Part shown: piece after piece, positions 54,383 through 63,351 of the stretch | How the letters are laid out: each line of letters begins with the position of its first letter | Position numbering within the stretch: the stretch's first letter is position 1 | Assembly: GCA_963773735.1 (NCBI GenBank) | Contig: CAVZCK010000021.1 | Coordinates: forward strand, 620,001-684,000 | Origin: CAVZCK01 sp963773735 | GTDB taxonomy: Bacteria > Pseudomonadota > Alphaproteobacteria > Rhizobiales > Rhodomicrobiaceae | Length of the DNA: 64,000 nucleotides | Reading direction: 5' to 3' | Notes under the pieces: model-generated | Databases searched by the model: none | What the model was told of the DNA's origin: nothing | The model's input: only the letters and a program-made list of their open reading frames with translations | Position numbers and translations under genes: made by a program

Positions 54383-55512
54383 TTCTGGCTCCCGCTCGTC
54401 GGCTGCGTCCGGTTCAGCTCATTGAGCGGCAGATAGGGCACCACGCCCGATCCCCTGGCATCGTCGCTGATGATGATCTTGTCCGTATTGCCAAACACGC
54501 GCTCCATGGTTTCAAGGAACATGCGCTTGCGCGTGACCTCCGGAGCCTTGGCATATTCCCCATAGACCTTCAGATAGCGCTGCGTCCGGCCGACTGCTTC
54601 CGCGACCGTCTGTTGCTTATAGGCTTCGGCGGCCTGCAGAATCTTCTGAGCATCACCGCGCGCCTCTGGAACAATCCTGTTGGAATAGGTGTCTGCCTCA
54701 TTCTGAAAACGATCCTGATCGGCACGCGCAGCTTGAACGTCGCGGAAGGACGCGATCACTTCTGAGGGCGGGTCAACCTTCTGCATCTGCACCTGGGTGA
54801 CCTCGACGCCCGCGCCGTAGCTGTCGAGCGTCTTCTGCATCAGCGTGCGAACCGACTCCTCGATCTCGCGACGACTGCGAGTGAGGATCGGCTGAATACT
54901 GTTCTGGCCGACGATTTCCCGCATTGCGCTTTCGGCGACGTCCTTCACCGTCGCTTCCGGATTTTGAATGTTGAACAGGAACGATGGGGCGTCCTTGATG
55001 CGCCAGAACACGACGAAATCGATATCGACGATGTTTTCGTCGCCCGTCAGCATCAGGCTTTCCTCGGGAACGTCACGGACAGTGACGTTGTCGCTGGTGC
55101 CGCCGAAAAGATTGGCGCTCGACGATGCCCGCATACCAACCTCCACCCGGTTGATATTGGTCACCCCCGGCAGATAGACCATCTCGATCGGATAGGGCCA
55201 ACGGAATTTGAGGCCGGGCGTCAGCGTGCGATCAAGCTTACCAAAGCGGAGCACCACGCCCTGCTCGTTGGGCTGCACGCTCACCGTGAAGGAATAAAAG
55301 CCGATCACGGCAATCGCCGCGATCAGGATCAGGGCGAGAAAACCACCGCCGATTCCGCCGCCCGGCATCGCCTGTTTCAGCCGGTCTTGACTGCGCTTCA
55401 GAAGCTCTTCCAGATCCGGGGAAGGACCGCCTCCGGACGGACCCTGGCCCCAGGGACCGCCGCCGCCTTTCCAGCCGCCGCCCCCACCGCCATTCTGACT
55501 ACTCCAAGGCAT
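54379..55512 (-). CDS. hflK: HflK, FtsH protease modulator subunit
   Basis: The 377-aa partner of HflC starts with a glycine-rich cytoplasmic tail (MPWSSQNGGGGGGWKGGGG...). It has one transmembrane helix (GGFLALILIAAIAVIGFYSF), then an SPFH domain (VQPNEQGVVLRFGKLDRTLT, TPGLKFRWPYPIEMVYLPGV, MLTGDENIVDIDFVVFWRIK) and a helical region (AARADQDRFQNEADTYSNRI). The stop overlaps the hflC start by ATGA. Length is normal. Confidence 0.96.
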   Translation of the reverse strand: MPWSSQNGGGGGGWKGGGGPWGQGPSGGGPSPDLEELLKRSQDRLKQAMPGGGIGGGFLALILIAAIAVIGFYSFTVSVQPNEQGVVLRFGKLDRTLTPGLKFRWPYPIEMVYLPGVTNINRVEVGMRASSSANLFGGTSDNVTVRDVPEESLMLTGDENIVDIDFVVFWRIKDAPSFLFNIQNPEATVKDVAESAMREIVGQNSIQPILTRSRREIEESVRTLMQKTLDSYGAGVEVTQVQMQKVDPPSEVIASFRDVQAARADQDRFQNEADTYSNRIVPEARGDAQKILQAAEAYKQQTVAEAVGRTQRYLKVYGEYAKAPEVTRKRMFLETMERVFGNTDKIIISDDARGSGVVPYLPLNELNRTQPTSGSQK

Positions 55513-55856
55513 TTTGCTTGTCCTCTACCGCCCCAAACTCAAAGACGCATCCTCACCGGGCGCGGTTAACACAGTGTTTCGTTGAGCTTCAAATCGAGAA
55601 GAAAAAGCCGACGAAGCGCAGCCAGCCGCCAGATGCGATAGGGTGGGTTTAGCGTAGACCTGCGCTTGATGCAAATTCGTCACCACTGTCCCAAATCCGA
55701 TTCGGACCCCTGGCGAACTTCGGAAAAGGGACACTAGCAACTGTAGATTTGTCTGGTTTAGATCGGGAGGTCCTAGCGGCAGAAAAAAACATACACGGGG
55801 CACACCGATCGGAAATTACCGCTGCATATGGCGTTTGCGGCCGACAGCGTCAATAT
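55513..55856. other. Intergenic region upstream of hflK
   Basis: About 340 bases lie between folA and hflK. It should hold the promoter of the hflK operon. No sigma-32-like boxes, hairpins with T runs or convincing genes are visible to me. A minus-strand frame across it (55525-55803) has no family features and irregular composition. Confidence 0.35.
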
Positions 55857-56396
55857 TCACGCGATCCCGTCGGCTTCCTCGCGCTCGAAAAGGAAGGTCG
55901 AGTAGTCGTAGTCGTCCCCGGCCTCACGCAGGTGATCGCAGCGCTGCCTCTCGGCCCAATCGGTGAGATCAATGCTCGGAAAATATGCGTCGCCCTCCGG
56001 GGAGGCATGCACTCGCGTCAGATAGAGACGCCGGGCATAGGGGACCATTGCCGCGTAGATTTCCGCACCGCCGATGACCATGATTTCACCGGCATTACGC
56101 CGCCGGGCGCAATCGGCCGCCAAATCGAGCGCTTCCTCGACGCTGCCGACGACGATCGCGCCGCCGGCCTGGACATCCGGCTGGCGCGTCAGAATGATAT
56201 TGTCGCGCCCGCCAAGAGGCTTCTTCAGCGAGGCGAACGTCGTCCGCCCCATGATCACCGGTTTGCCGAGCGTAAGCCGGCGAAAATGCCGCATCTCCGA
56301 CGGGATCCGCCAGGGCAAATCGCCCTTGCGGCCGATGACGCCGTTTTCCGCCACGGCTGCGACGATGGAGACAATGGGGATCGCCTCCCCCATCAC
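55857..56396 (-). CDS. folA: Dihydrofolate reductase
   Basis: The 179-aa enzyme reduces dihydrofolate to tetrahydrofolate with NADPH. It contains VSIVAAVAENGVIGRKGDLP, WRIPSEMRHFRRLTLGKPVI (substrate-binding region), MGRTTFASLKKPLGGRDNII and the NADPH motif EIMVIGGAEIYAAMVPYARR. Its start overlaps the thyA stop (ATGA), so the thymidylate-cycle enzymes are coupled. Confidence 0.96.
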   Translation of the reverse strand: MMGEAIPIVSIVAAVAENGVIGRKGDLPWRIPSEMRHFRRLTLGKPVIMGRTTFASLKKPLGGRDNIILTRQPDVQAGGAIVVGSVEEALDLAADCARRRNAGEIMVIGGAEIYAAMVPYARRLYLTRVHASPEGDAYFPSIDLTDWAERQRCDHLREAGDDYDYSTFLFEREEADGIA

Positions 56397-57187
56397 ACCG
56401 CGACCTCGGCCTTGATATGCGGGTGAGGCTTGTAGCCCTCCAGCCGGAAATCCTCATAGACAAAATCGAAGATCGAGCCGACATCCGGATTGATGGCCAT
56501 GGACGGCAGCGGCCTCGGCTCGCGGCTGAGCTGCTCATCCGCCTGATCGAGATGGTTCAGATAGAGATGAGCATCGCCGAAAGTATGGATGAACTCGCCG
56601 GGCCGATAGCCGGTGACCTGAGCGACCATCATGGTCAAGAGCGCGTAAGAGGCAATGTTGAATGGCACGCCGAGAAAAATATCCGCCGAGCGCTGATAGA
56701 GCTGACAGGACAGCCGCCCCTCGGCGACGTGAAACTGGAACAGGCAATGACAGGGCGGCAGCGCCATCGCCTCGACATCGGCCGGATTCCAGGCGCTGAC
56801 AATGTGACGCCGGGAATAGGGATTGGCCTTTAGTGCCTCAATGAGCTGAGAGATCTGATCAATACTGCGCCCGCTAGGCGCCGCCCAGGACCGCCACTGC
56901 TTGCCATAGACCGGCCCCAGCTCGCCGGCCTCATCGGCCCATTCATCCCAAATTCTGACCCCGTTTTCCTGCAGATAGCGGATGTTTGTCGAGCCGGACA
57001 GGAACCAAAGCAGCTCATGGATGATGGATTTCACATGCAGCTTCTTGGTCGTCACCAGCGGGAAGCCTTCGGCGAGATCGCAGCGCATCTGATGGCCGAA
57101 AATGCCCAGCGTTCCGACCCCGGTGCGGTCGGTCCGGCGAATGCCCTCACGGCGCGCCATGCGCAGAAGATCGAGATATTGCTTCAT
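56393..57187 (-). CDS. thyA: Thymidylate synthase
   Basis: The 264-aa enzyme methylates dUMP to dTMP and yields dihydrofolate, which the adjacent FolA recycles. Motifs include RTDRTGVGTLGIFGHQMRCD, the catalytic-cysteine segment ALPPCHCLFQFHVAEGRLSC, LYQRSADIFLGVPFNIASYA and HTFGDAHLYLNHLDQADEQL. Length and ends are normal. Confidence 0.97.
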   Translation of the reverse strand: MKQYLDLLRMARREGIRRTDRTGVGTLGIFGHQMRCDLAEGFPLVTTKKLHVKSIIHELLWFLSGSTNIRYLQENGVRIWDEWADEAGELGPVYGKQWRSWAAPSGRSIDQISQLIEALKANPYSRRHIVSAWNPADVEAMALPPCHCLFQFHVAEGRLSCQLYQRSADIFLGVPFNIASYALLTMMVAQVTGYRPGEFIHTFGDAHLYLNHLDQADEQLSREPRPLPSMAINPDVGSIFDFVYEDFRLEGYKPHPHIKAEVAV

Positions 57188-57340
57188 AAGCTCAACATAG
57201 TCCGAAGTCGGCCGGATTCTCGATGATCGGCCTCAAGCCTCAAGCTGTGGAATTTTGCGCTCGCTCAGCATGTGTTCGGAAGCGCTCCTGTCTAGCGCAC
57301 TGGCGACTGAACCAGCACCGCAAACCGAGACATTGCCCGA

Positions 57341-57670
57341 TTATGGCCCAATGAGCCCGGGCTGAAAATTATACCAGAAGAGCATCAAGTCGGCGGGTCT
57401 GCGCAGCAGGATCACGCGGCCGATCTGTCTCTCAGGGAAATAGTTTTCAATCGATCGACCGAGAAAATGGCCCGAAATCGCACGGATCGCGGTTGCTGGG
57501 CCCGGCAGGCGATTGTCATATTTCCGCCCAAGCAGCTCCAGAGGCAGTTTTCTTGTGCGCTTTGGCGGGGACCAGAAGCCCTTTGGCCCCAACTGTTTCT
57601 TCAAATGAAATTCGATCGTGCTGCCGGCACATTTCGGCACATGCAGCACGCAGAACAGCCTGCCTGTCAT
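57341..57670 (-). pseudogene. Truncated sulfotransferase-like fragment
   Basis: The 109-aa frame begins MTGRLFCVLHVPKCAGSTIE. The segment FCVLHVPKCAGSTIEFHL resembles the 5'-PSB (PAPS-binding) motif of sulfotransferase-family proteins, and GRVILLRRPADLMLFWYNF resembles their later RxP-containing region. Known proteins of this kind are 200-300 residues, so the C-terminal half is missing. No continuation is recognisable in other frames up to thyA. It is probably a remnant; a small functional protein cannot be excluded. Confidence 0.5.
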
Positions 57671-57799
57671 CTCCCGCCGGTCCCCCTTAGATCTCTGGCT
57701 TTGCGGCCCCGATCATAGTGAATGCGCATCCGTTGTTAAGCGCATTCTCTTATGCCCGCCGGCCGGGGGCCTGACATGGGGAAAATGGCAGGCTTTTCC

Positions 57800-58522
57800 T
57801 CAGCTGCCGTCGGGGTTGGCGCCGAATACGTCCTCAACCGTCAGTTGCCGATCCTCGTCCTCGACCTTCGCGGCCGGTTGCGGCTGGCGGCGGCGGATCA
57901 GCGTCGGATCAGCGGTTTCCTCGGCGGGCAGCAGCGTGCCGGCTTCCTCGGGCGCGCTCGCCGAACCATCCCCTGATGTGCGTCTCTCCTGATCAAGCCG
58001 CTTCGCCGCCTTGCGGACTTCCGTATCGAGATCGATCTGCGAACACAGACCCAGCGCGACAGGGTCCTGCGGCTGAAGATTGGCCGAATTCCAGTGCGTG
58101 CGCTCCCGGATCGCCTCGATGGTCGGCTTCGTGGTGCCGACCAGCCGCATGATCTGCGAGTCGCGAAGCTCGGGGTGATGGCGCAGCAGCCAGAGAATGG
58201 CGTTCGGGCGGTCCTGCCGGCGCGACAACGGCGTGTATTTCGGCGCGCGCTTGGTCTTGACCTGCGGCATGTCCACCTTCGATTTGGCGACCTGCAACCG
58301 GTAATCTGGGTCCTTCTGGGCCCTGTCGATCTCCTCGCGCGTAAGCTGGCCGGATGAAATCGGGTCCATGCCCTTAATGCCGTGGGCGACGTCACCGTCG
58401 GCAATCCCCTTCACTTCCAGCACGTGAAGGCCGCAAAACTCGGCAACCTGCTCAAAAGTCAGCGCGGTATTCTCAACAAGCCAGACGGCTGTCGCTTTGG
58501 GCATCAATGGCCGCTGCGTCAT
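57800..58522 (-). CDS. trcR: Cell cycle transcriptional regulator TrcR (DUF1013)
   Basis: The 240-aa protein belongs to DUF1013, a family restricted to alphaproteobacteria and linked to cell-cycle transcription. It starts MTQRPLMPKATAVWLVENTA and continues LTFEQVAEFCGLHVLEVKGI (helix-turn-helix-like). RPNAILWLLRHHPELRDSQI, then MRLVGTTKPTIEAIRERTHW form a second HTH-like unit. The acidic C-terminal tail is disordered. The ATG at 58522 follows a GGGAGAG site. It stands as a single transcription unit. Confidence 0.92.
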   Translation of the reverse strand: MTQRPLMPKATAVWLVENTALTFEQVAEFCGLHVLEVKGIADGDVAHGIKGMDPISSGQLTREEIDRAQKDPDYRLQVAKSKVDMPQVKTKRAPKYTPLSRRQDRPNAILWLLRHHPELRDSQIMRLVGTTKPTIEAIRERTHWNSANLQPQDPVALGLCSQIDLDTEVRKAAKRLDQERRTSGDGSASAPEEAGTLLPAEETADPTLIRRRQPQPAAKVEDEDRQLTVEDVFGANPDGS

Positions 58523-58701
58523 AAATCTCTCCCGTGTCCTGGAAAACCGTTTTGCTCCCAGGAATGATGTCGTTCGCGATGCGTGGAGATTGCGTCGTTC
58601 GCATCAAAGCTACGCCCAGCATATAAGCTCACTCGGCAAAAGACGCAAATCTTCTTGTCGGCCGGCTGAAAATCCAAGGTCGAGCCGCAGCCCGCAATGC
58701 T

Positions 58702-59698
58702 TTATGCGGTCAAGATGATCTTGCCGATATGAGCGCTCTCCTCGATCCGGCGGTGAGCATCGGCCGCCTTTTCAAGCGGGAAAGTGCTGTCGATAACGGG
58801 CCTGATCTTGCCGCTCGCAAGCATCGGCCAGACCTCCGCCTCAAGAGCCTGCGCGATCGCGGCCTTGACCTCGATCGGCCGCGGCCTGAGCGTCGACCCG
58901 GTCAAGCGTGATCCGCCTGACCATCAGCCGGGTGAAATCGACGGTCGCCTTCGGCCCCGCTAGAAAGGCGATCTGATGGATGCGTCCGTCCTCGGCAATG
59001 CAGTTCAAATTGCGCTGGACGTAGTCGCCCCCGACCATATCGAGGATCAGATCGGCGCCTTTCCCGCCAGTCAGCTCCTTCACCACGGAGACAAAATCCT
59101 CGGTTCGGTAATTGATCGCGCGATCGGCCCCCAGGCTCTGGCAAGCCGCGCATTTTTCTGCGCTTCCGGCGGTCGTGTAGACGGTTGCGCCAAAAGCTTT
59201 CGCGAGTTGGATCGCGGTCGTTCCGATCCCGCTTGATCCGCCATGCACGAGAAAGGTTTCGCCGCTCTTGAGCCCGCCGCGCGCGAAAACATTCTGCCAG
59301 ACCGTGAAAAACGTCTCAGGCAGCGCGGCCGCCTGGACAGCATCGAAGCCGCCGGGGAAAGGAAGCGCTGCCCTTTCGTCGACGAGACAATATTGCGCGT
59401 AGCCGCCGCCGGTGACCAGGGCCGTGACGCGGTCGCCGAGTTTAAGTCTCTCCACCGCGGCGCCGAGCACAACCACTTCGCCGGCGATCTCCAGCCCGGG
59501 AATGTCGGACGCGCCGGGAGGCGGGGGATAGCGCCCCTCTCGCTGCAGTACGTCCGGGCGGTTGACGCCGGCGGCCTCGACTCTCAACAAAACCTGCCGC
59601 GCGCCGGGGCGCGGCACCGGCATCTCGACCGGCTTCAGCACCTCCGGGCCGCCAGGCTCGGTTATCGCAATGGCTGTCATCACCGCGGGCACGCTCAT
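58702..59698 (-). CDS. NAD(P)H-quinone oxidoreductase, zinc-free MDR family, one frame break
   Basis: The protein is a medium-chain reductase of the quinone oxidoreductase/PIG3 type: GVNRPDVLQREGRYPPPPGA, LVHGGSSGIGTTAIQLAKAF (NADPH-binding GxxGxG region) and GADLILDMVGGDYVQRNLNC. Near 58904 one extra base (CTTGACC) shifts the frame after RRITL. The C-terminus TGSTLRPRPIEVKAAIAQAL continues in the other frame to HIGKIILTA. The repaired length is about 331 aa. The ATG at 59698 is preceded by AAGGA. It is divergent from DUF1192, its usual neighbour. Confidence 0.9.
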
Positions 59699-59818
59699 CG
59701 ATGGGTTCCTTCCGGCTTCACGCATTGAACATCTCGTCGATCCCGCTGCATAATGCCGCCCTGACGCGGCCGTGCAAGCGCCGTTTGATAAACAGCCACG
59801 AGCTGGAGCTAGGATCCC

Positions 59819-60007
59819 ATGAGCTGGGACGAAGACTTGCCGAAGAAACGCCCCGCATTCGAGCTGGGAGCGGACCTCTCGGCCTTATCCGTCAAGGACC
59901 TCGAAGAGTATGTCGCCCTGCTGGCAGCCGAGCGCCAGCGGGCCGAAGCGGTGATCGCATCGAAGAAATCCTCGCGTGACGCCGCCCACTCGGTCTTCAA
60001 GGGCTGA
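59819..60007 (+). CDS. DUF1192 small protein
   Basis: A 62-aa protein: MSWDEDLPKKRPAFELGADL, then the helix SVKDLEEYVALLAAERQRAE and a short tail. This is the DUF1192 family, found in alphaproteobacteria, with no known function. AGGATCCC precedes the ATG. It lies between the divergent oxidoreductase gene and the candidate small RNA. Confidence 0.92.
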   Translation: MSWDEDLPKKRPAFELGADLSALSVKDLEEYVALLAAERQRAEAVIASKKSSRDAAHSVFKG

Positions 60008-60117
60008 CGCCGCCCTGATCCCGCTATCGCGTTCCGCCGCCGAGGCGAAGAGCGCGCTTGGCAGCCCGAAAACAATTTTAACTCAATCTTATCTTTTCTT
60101 GGCGAGACTTATCTTCG

Positions 60118-60203
60118 TCAGAGTTGTTCCAAGATTACCAGACGACTCTCGAGTTTTGTAATGCCTCCTTGAAACTCATGCCGCGGCTCTCCGCGGCATT
60201 TTT
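60118..60203 (+). ncRNA. Candidate trans-acting small RNA with anti-Shine-Dalgarno loop
   Basis: Three hairpins lie head to tail. The first pairs AGAGTTGT (60120-60127) with ACGACTCT (60142-60149), one G-U pair included. The second pairs GAGTTTT (60151-60157) with GAAACTC (60171-60177) and displays CCTCCTT (60164-60170) in and beside its loop. The third is a perfect 9-bp terminator stem (60178-60186 with 60191-60199) followed by five T residues. An exposed CCUCC loop next to a terminator is the layout of known alphaproteobacterial regulators such as the alpha-r14 (NfeR1) and CcsR-type RNAs. The 5' end is a guess; a promoter is not obvious. Confidence 0.6.
60178..60203 (+). terminator. Strong Rho-independent terminator
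   Basis: A 9-bp perfect stem ATGCCGCGG/CCGCGGCAT with a CTCT tetraloop is followed by TTTTTC. It ends the candidate small RNA, or the DUF1192 transcript if no separate RNA exists. Confidence 0.85.
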
Positions 60204-60378
60204 CTTACGCGAGACGCCCGCAGCAGGCGGCAGCACGCATTCGGAATTTGCACAATCCACGCCTTCCTTCATCAATTTCATAAAAATCCCTTGCATGGCT
60301 AAAGCGAAATTAAACATTATGCTCCGATAGGCTTGTTCATAGCAGCGATCAGTTTGTCCGTGGGTAGGGTTCGCGTAG

Positions 60379-60909
60379 ATGAGTAGCGAGACCGGCATCG
60401 TCCCGCCCGAGAGTGATGGGACCGTCACCATTCCGTTTCGTGCGCATAACGGGCGCAAGGATGAGTTCCTCTCGCTGTTCCGCGAGGGCATGGCCCTTGT
60501 TGAAGCCGCTGCGACCTATCTCGACGGTCCGGGTCGGCGCGAATCAAAATGCCTCACGCCTTATGTGACCCTGTCCTATGCGACGGAAAGCATGCGGCTG
60601 ACGACTCGGCTGACGCAGCTCGCCACTTGGCTGCTTGGGCGACGCGCCGTCCTAAATGGCGAGCGGTTGCCGCTGGCCGGAAGCGCCAACGATCCGCTGG
60701 TATTGCCGCCGATGAGCCGTGCGGCGGGCTCCCGCGGCTATGAGCAGCTGCCGATCCGGCTCAGAGAGCTGATCGAGGACGTTCACAGGCTGCAATCCAA
60801 GATCCGCAATTTCGATGCCGTCGATCGCGGCGGAGCCCGGCCCACGATGCGCAAGTTCAATCCCGTCGGGGCACAGGTCGCGCAGATCCAGGCTGCCTTC
60901 ACGCGCTGA
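60379..60909 (+). CDS. rcdA: RcdA-family protease adaptor (DUF1465)
   Basis: RcdA is an adaptor that, with CpdR and PopA, helps ClpXP degrade CtrA and other cell-cycle proteins in Caulobacter. The 176-aa product has the DUF1465 helical bundle: FLSLFREGMALVEAAATYLD, LSYATESMRLTTRLTQLATW and LPIRLRELIEDVHRLQSKIR. A disordered, basic C-terminus follows. It lies directly downstream of the candidate small RNA and converges with rpmE. Confidence 0.9.
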   Translation: MSSETGIVPPESDGTVTIPFRAHNGRKDEFLSLFREGMALVEAAATYLDGPGRRESKCLTPYVTLSYATESMRLTTRLTQLATWLLGRRAVLNGERLPLAGSANDPLVLPPMSRAAGSRGYEQLPIRLRELIEDVHRLQSKIRNFDAVDRGGARPTMRKFNPVGAQVAQIQAAFTR

Positions 60910-60958
60910 AAAGCCATCGGTCCCGGATTTGCCCCTCGGGCGCGCTCGGCGGCAGTCA

Positions 60959-61180
60959 TCAACCCAGAAAGCCTTCGAACTTTTTCTTGAACCGGCTCAG
61001 CCGTCCGCCGCGGTCGACAAGCTGCGCGTTGCCGCCTGTCCAGGCCGGGTGCGTGGCCGGATCGACATCGAGCTGAAGCCGGTCGCCTTCAGCCCCGTAG
61101 GTCGAATAGGTTTCGAACTCCGTGCCGTTGGTCAGCACGACCGTAATCTTGTGATAATCGGGGTGACCTTCTTTTTTCAT
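60959..61180 (-). CDS. rpmE: Ribosomal protein L31 (bL31)
   Basis: A 73-aa protein starting MKKEGHPDYHKITVVLTNGT at the ATG at 61180. Conserved features are FETYSTYGAEGDRLQLDVDP and HPAWTGGNAQLVDRGGRLSR, then FKKKFEGFLG. It lacks the CxxC zinc site of the other L31 type, as is usual in this lineage. Upstream in-frame codons are not part of the protein. Confidence 0.95.
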   Translation of the reverse strand: MKKEGHPDYHKITVVLTNGTEFETYSTYGAEGDRLQLDVDPATHPAWTGGNAQLVDRGGRLSRFKKKFEGFLG

Positions 61181-61418
61181 GGCAAGTCGCCTTCCGTCTC
61201 GCTTGGGGCCCGCGCCGGATGACCGCATCCTAACTTTGGGGTGATTTGTCCTGCTGCTCCTAATATCCCAGCAGAATATGCGCTGGCAAGATCCACGCGT
61301 CACATTTGTCGCCCCATGTTTCGGCCATGTTGAGTTGCACATTGCACTGAATGGCGGCAGTAATGCTTTTGCACGAACATTCGGTGGAGGTCCGCCCAAG
61401 GGTCGAAGGTAGGGAGAC

Positions 61419-63278
61419 ATGAAGAACGGCAGCGCTGTGAATGGTTCGCTCACCGAGCCGAAAGATAACACCATGGCCGTGGACGGCGTCGCCCTCGACC
61501 CTTCGCTGAAACCGCCCAAGCGGTCGCGCTCGCTGGAAAACCTCTGGCAGCTCCGTCCTTTCGTCACCCGCTATAAGGGGATCATGATCCTCGCCGCCGT
61601 CAGCCTCGTGGTGGCCGCGGCCGCAACGCTGGTTCTGCCCGTCGCGGTACGCCGCGTCATTGATTTCGGCTTCTCCAAGGACAATGCCGGGCTGGTCAAC
61701 AGCTATTTCGGCATGCTGCTGCTGATCGCGGCAATCCTCGCCGGCGCCAGCGCCCTGCGCTTTTATAGCGTTACCTGGCTCGGCGAGCGCGCCGTGGCGG
61801 ACATCCGGGCCGCCGTCTTTGCCCATCTGACCAAGCTCAGCCCAGCCTTTTACGAGCAGACCCATTCCGCAGAGCTGATGTCGCGGCTCACCGCCGATAC
61901 GACGCAGATCAAGACCGCCGTATCGGCCTCCGTCAGCCAGGCGCTGCGCAACTTCGTTCTTGTGGTCGGCGCGCTGATCATGATGGTGCTGACGAGCGCA
62001 AAGCTCAGCGCCATGGTCATCGGCGCGATCCCGCTTGTGGTTCTGCCGCTCGTTGCTTACGGCCGCGTCGTGCGCCGCCTGTCGCGGAAGGCGCAGGATG
62101 AACTCGCCGCCGCGTCGGCCTATGCGGCGGAGAATCTCGGCGCGCCGCGCACCATGCAGGCCTTCACCTTCGAGCCCGTGGTCATTCGCCGCTTCAGCGC
62201 AGCTGTCGAAACCGCCTTCCAGGCGGCGCGGCGGCGCGTGTCGGCACGGGCCTGGCTTACCGCAACGGCGACCTTTCTGGTGTTTGCCAGCATCGTCGGC
62301 ATCCTGTGGTATGGCTCGCATGCCGTTCTCGCCGGATCGATGACCGGGGGACGTCTCGCTCAGTTCGTGCTCTACGCCGCCTTCGCCGCCGGGTCGGTCG
62401 CGACACTTTCGGAGGTTTGGGGCGAGATCCAGCAGGCCATCGGCGCAGCCGAGCGGCTTGGCGAGCTGATGGCCGTCGAGCCGGACATCGTCTCGCCCGC
62501 CGACCCGAAGCCGCTTCCAGAGCCGGCGCGCGGCGAAATCCGGTTTGACAGCGTTTCCTTTTTCTATCCCGGCCGCCCGGACGCGCCAGTTTTGCGAAAT
62601 CTAAGCTTCACGATCCAGCCCGGCGAACGGGTCGCCATTGTCGGTCCGACTGGCGCGGGAAAGACGACGATCTTCAATCTCATCCTGCGCTTTTACGACC
62701 CGCAGCGCGGACGGGTGGTGATCGACGGCGTCGCCGCCAATCAGGCCGCACTTGATGCGCTGCGCCGCCGTATCTCCTACGTGGCTCAGGACCCAGCGGT
62801 CTTCGCCGCCTCGATTGCGGACAATATCCGCTATGGCTCCCAGAATGCGAGCGATGAGGATGTCCGCAATGCCGCCCGCACTGCGCTGGCGAGCGAATTC
62901 ATCGAGGCGCTGCCCGACCGCTATGACACGATACTAGGCGAACGCGGCGTCACCCTCTCCGGCGGCCAACGCCAGCGCATCGCCATTGCCCGCGCCCTGC
63001 TGCGCAACGCGCCGATTCTGCTGCTCGATGAGGCAACCAGTGCACTCGATGCGGAAAGCGAAAACCTGGTTCAGACCGCGCTCAACCGCGCGATGGAGGG
63101 TCGCACAACGCTTGTCATCGCCCACAGGCTGGCGACCGTGCTGAGTGCCGACCGGATCCTCGTTCTCGACGGCGGCCAGATCGTCGAGGAAGGTACACAT
63201 AGCAGCCTCGTGGAAGAGGGCGGGATCTATTCCCGGCTCGCCGAACTGCAGTTCCAGCACGAAGCCGGCGCCGCATAA
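61419..63278 (+). CDS. ABC transporter, fused membrane and ATPase domains (MsbA/ABCB type)
   Basis: The 619-aa half-transporter is an exporter. Residues about 50-340 form six transmembrane helices (for example GIMILAAVSLVVAAAATLVL and FGMLLLIAAILAGASALRFY). The ATPase domain has Walker A GPTGAGKTT, the signature LSGGQRQRIAIARALLRNAP, Walker B ILLLDEATSALD and the H-loop IAHRLATV. Related proteins export lipids or drugs; the substrate is not determined. A GGGAG site precedes the ATG at 61419. It is divergent from rpmE. Confidence 0.93.
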   Translation: MKNGSAVNGSLTEPKDNTMAVDGVALDPSLKPPKRSRSLENLWQLRPFVTRYKGIMILAAVSLVVAAAATLVLPVAVRRVIDFGFSKDNAGLVNSYFGMLLLIAAILAGASALRFYSVTWLGERAVADIRAAVFAHLTKLSPAFYEQTHSAELMSRLTADTTQIKTAVSASVSQALRNFVLVVGALIMMVLTSAKLSAMVIGAIPLVVLPLVAYGRVVRRLSRKAQDELAAASAYAAENLGAPRTMQAFTFEPVVIRRFSAAVETAFQAARRRVSARAWLTATATFLVFASIVGILWYGSHAVLAGSMTGGRLAQFVLYAAFAAGSVATLSEVWGEIQQAIGAAERLGELMAVEPDIVSPADPKPLPEPARGEIRFDSVSFFYPGRPDAPVLRNLSFTIQPGERVAIVGPTGAGKTTIFNLILRFYDPQRGRVVIDGVAANQAALDALRRRISYVAQDPAVFAASIADNIRYGSQNASDEDVRNAARTALASEFIEALPDRYDTILGERGVTLSGGQRQRIAIARALLRNAPILLLDEATSALDAESENLVQTALNRAMEGRTTLVIAHRLATVLSADRILVLDGGQIVEEGTHSSLVEEGGIYSRLAELQFQHEAGAA

Positions 63279-63351
63279 CGCGCCGGCGGTCTCGCCGCTC
63301 GCTCGCGAATCATCTAGCGTCCCGGACATCCAGGAGGCGGCCGGGGGGCCC

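Larger units (their letters stand above)
60008..60378. other. Intergenic region holding a candidate small RNA and the rcdA promoter
   Basis: The 371-base gap between DUF1192 and rcdA contains the structured element described separately (about 60118-60203). The right part (60204-60378) includes an AT-rich stretch at about 60270-60325 that may carry the rcdA promoter. No coding frame is convincing. Confidence 0.5.

Noticed and set aside
55525..55803. 92-codon minus-strand frame upstream of hflK
   Set aside because: No family features; overlaps the expected promoter region.
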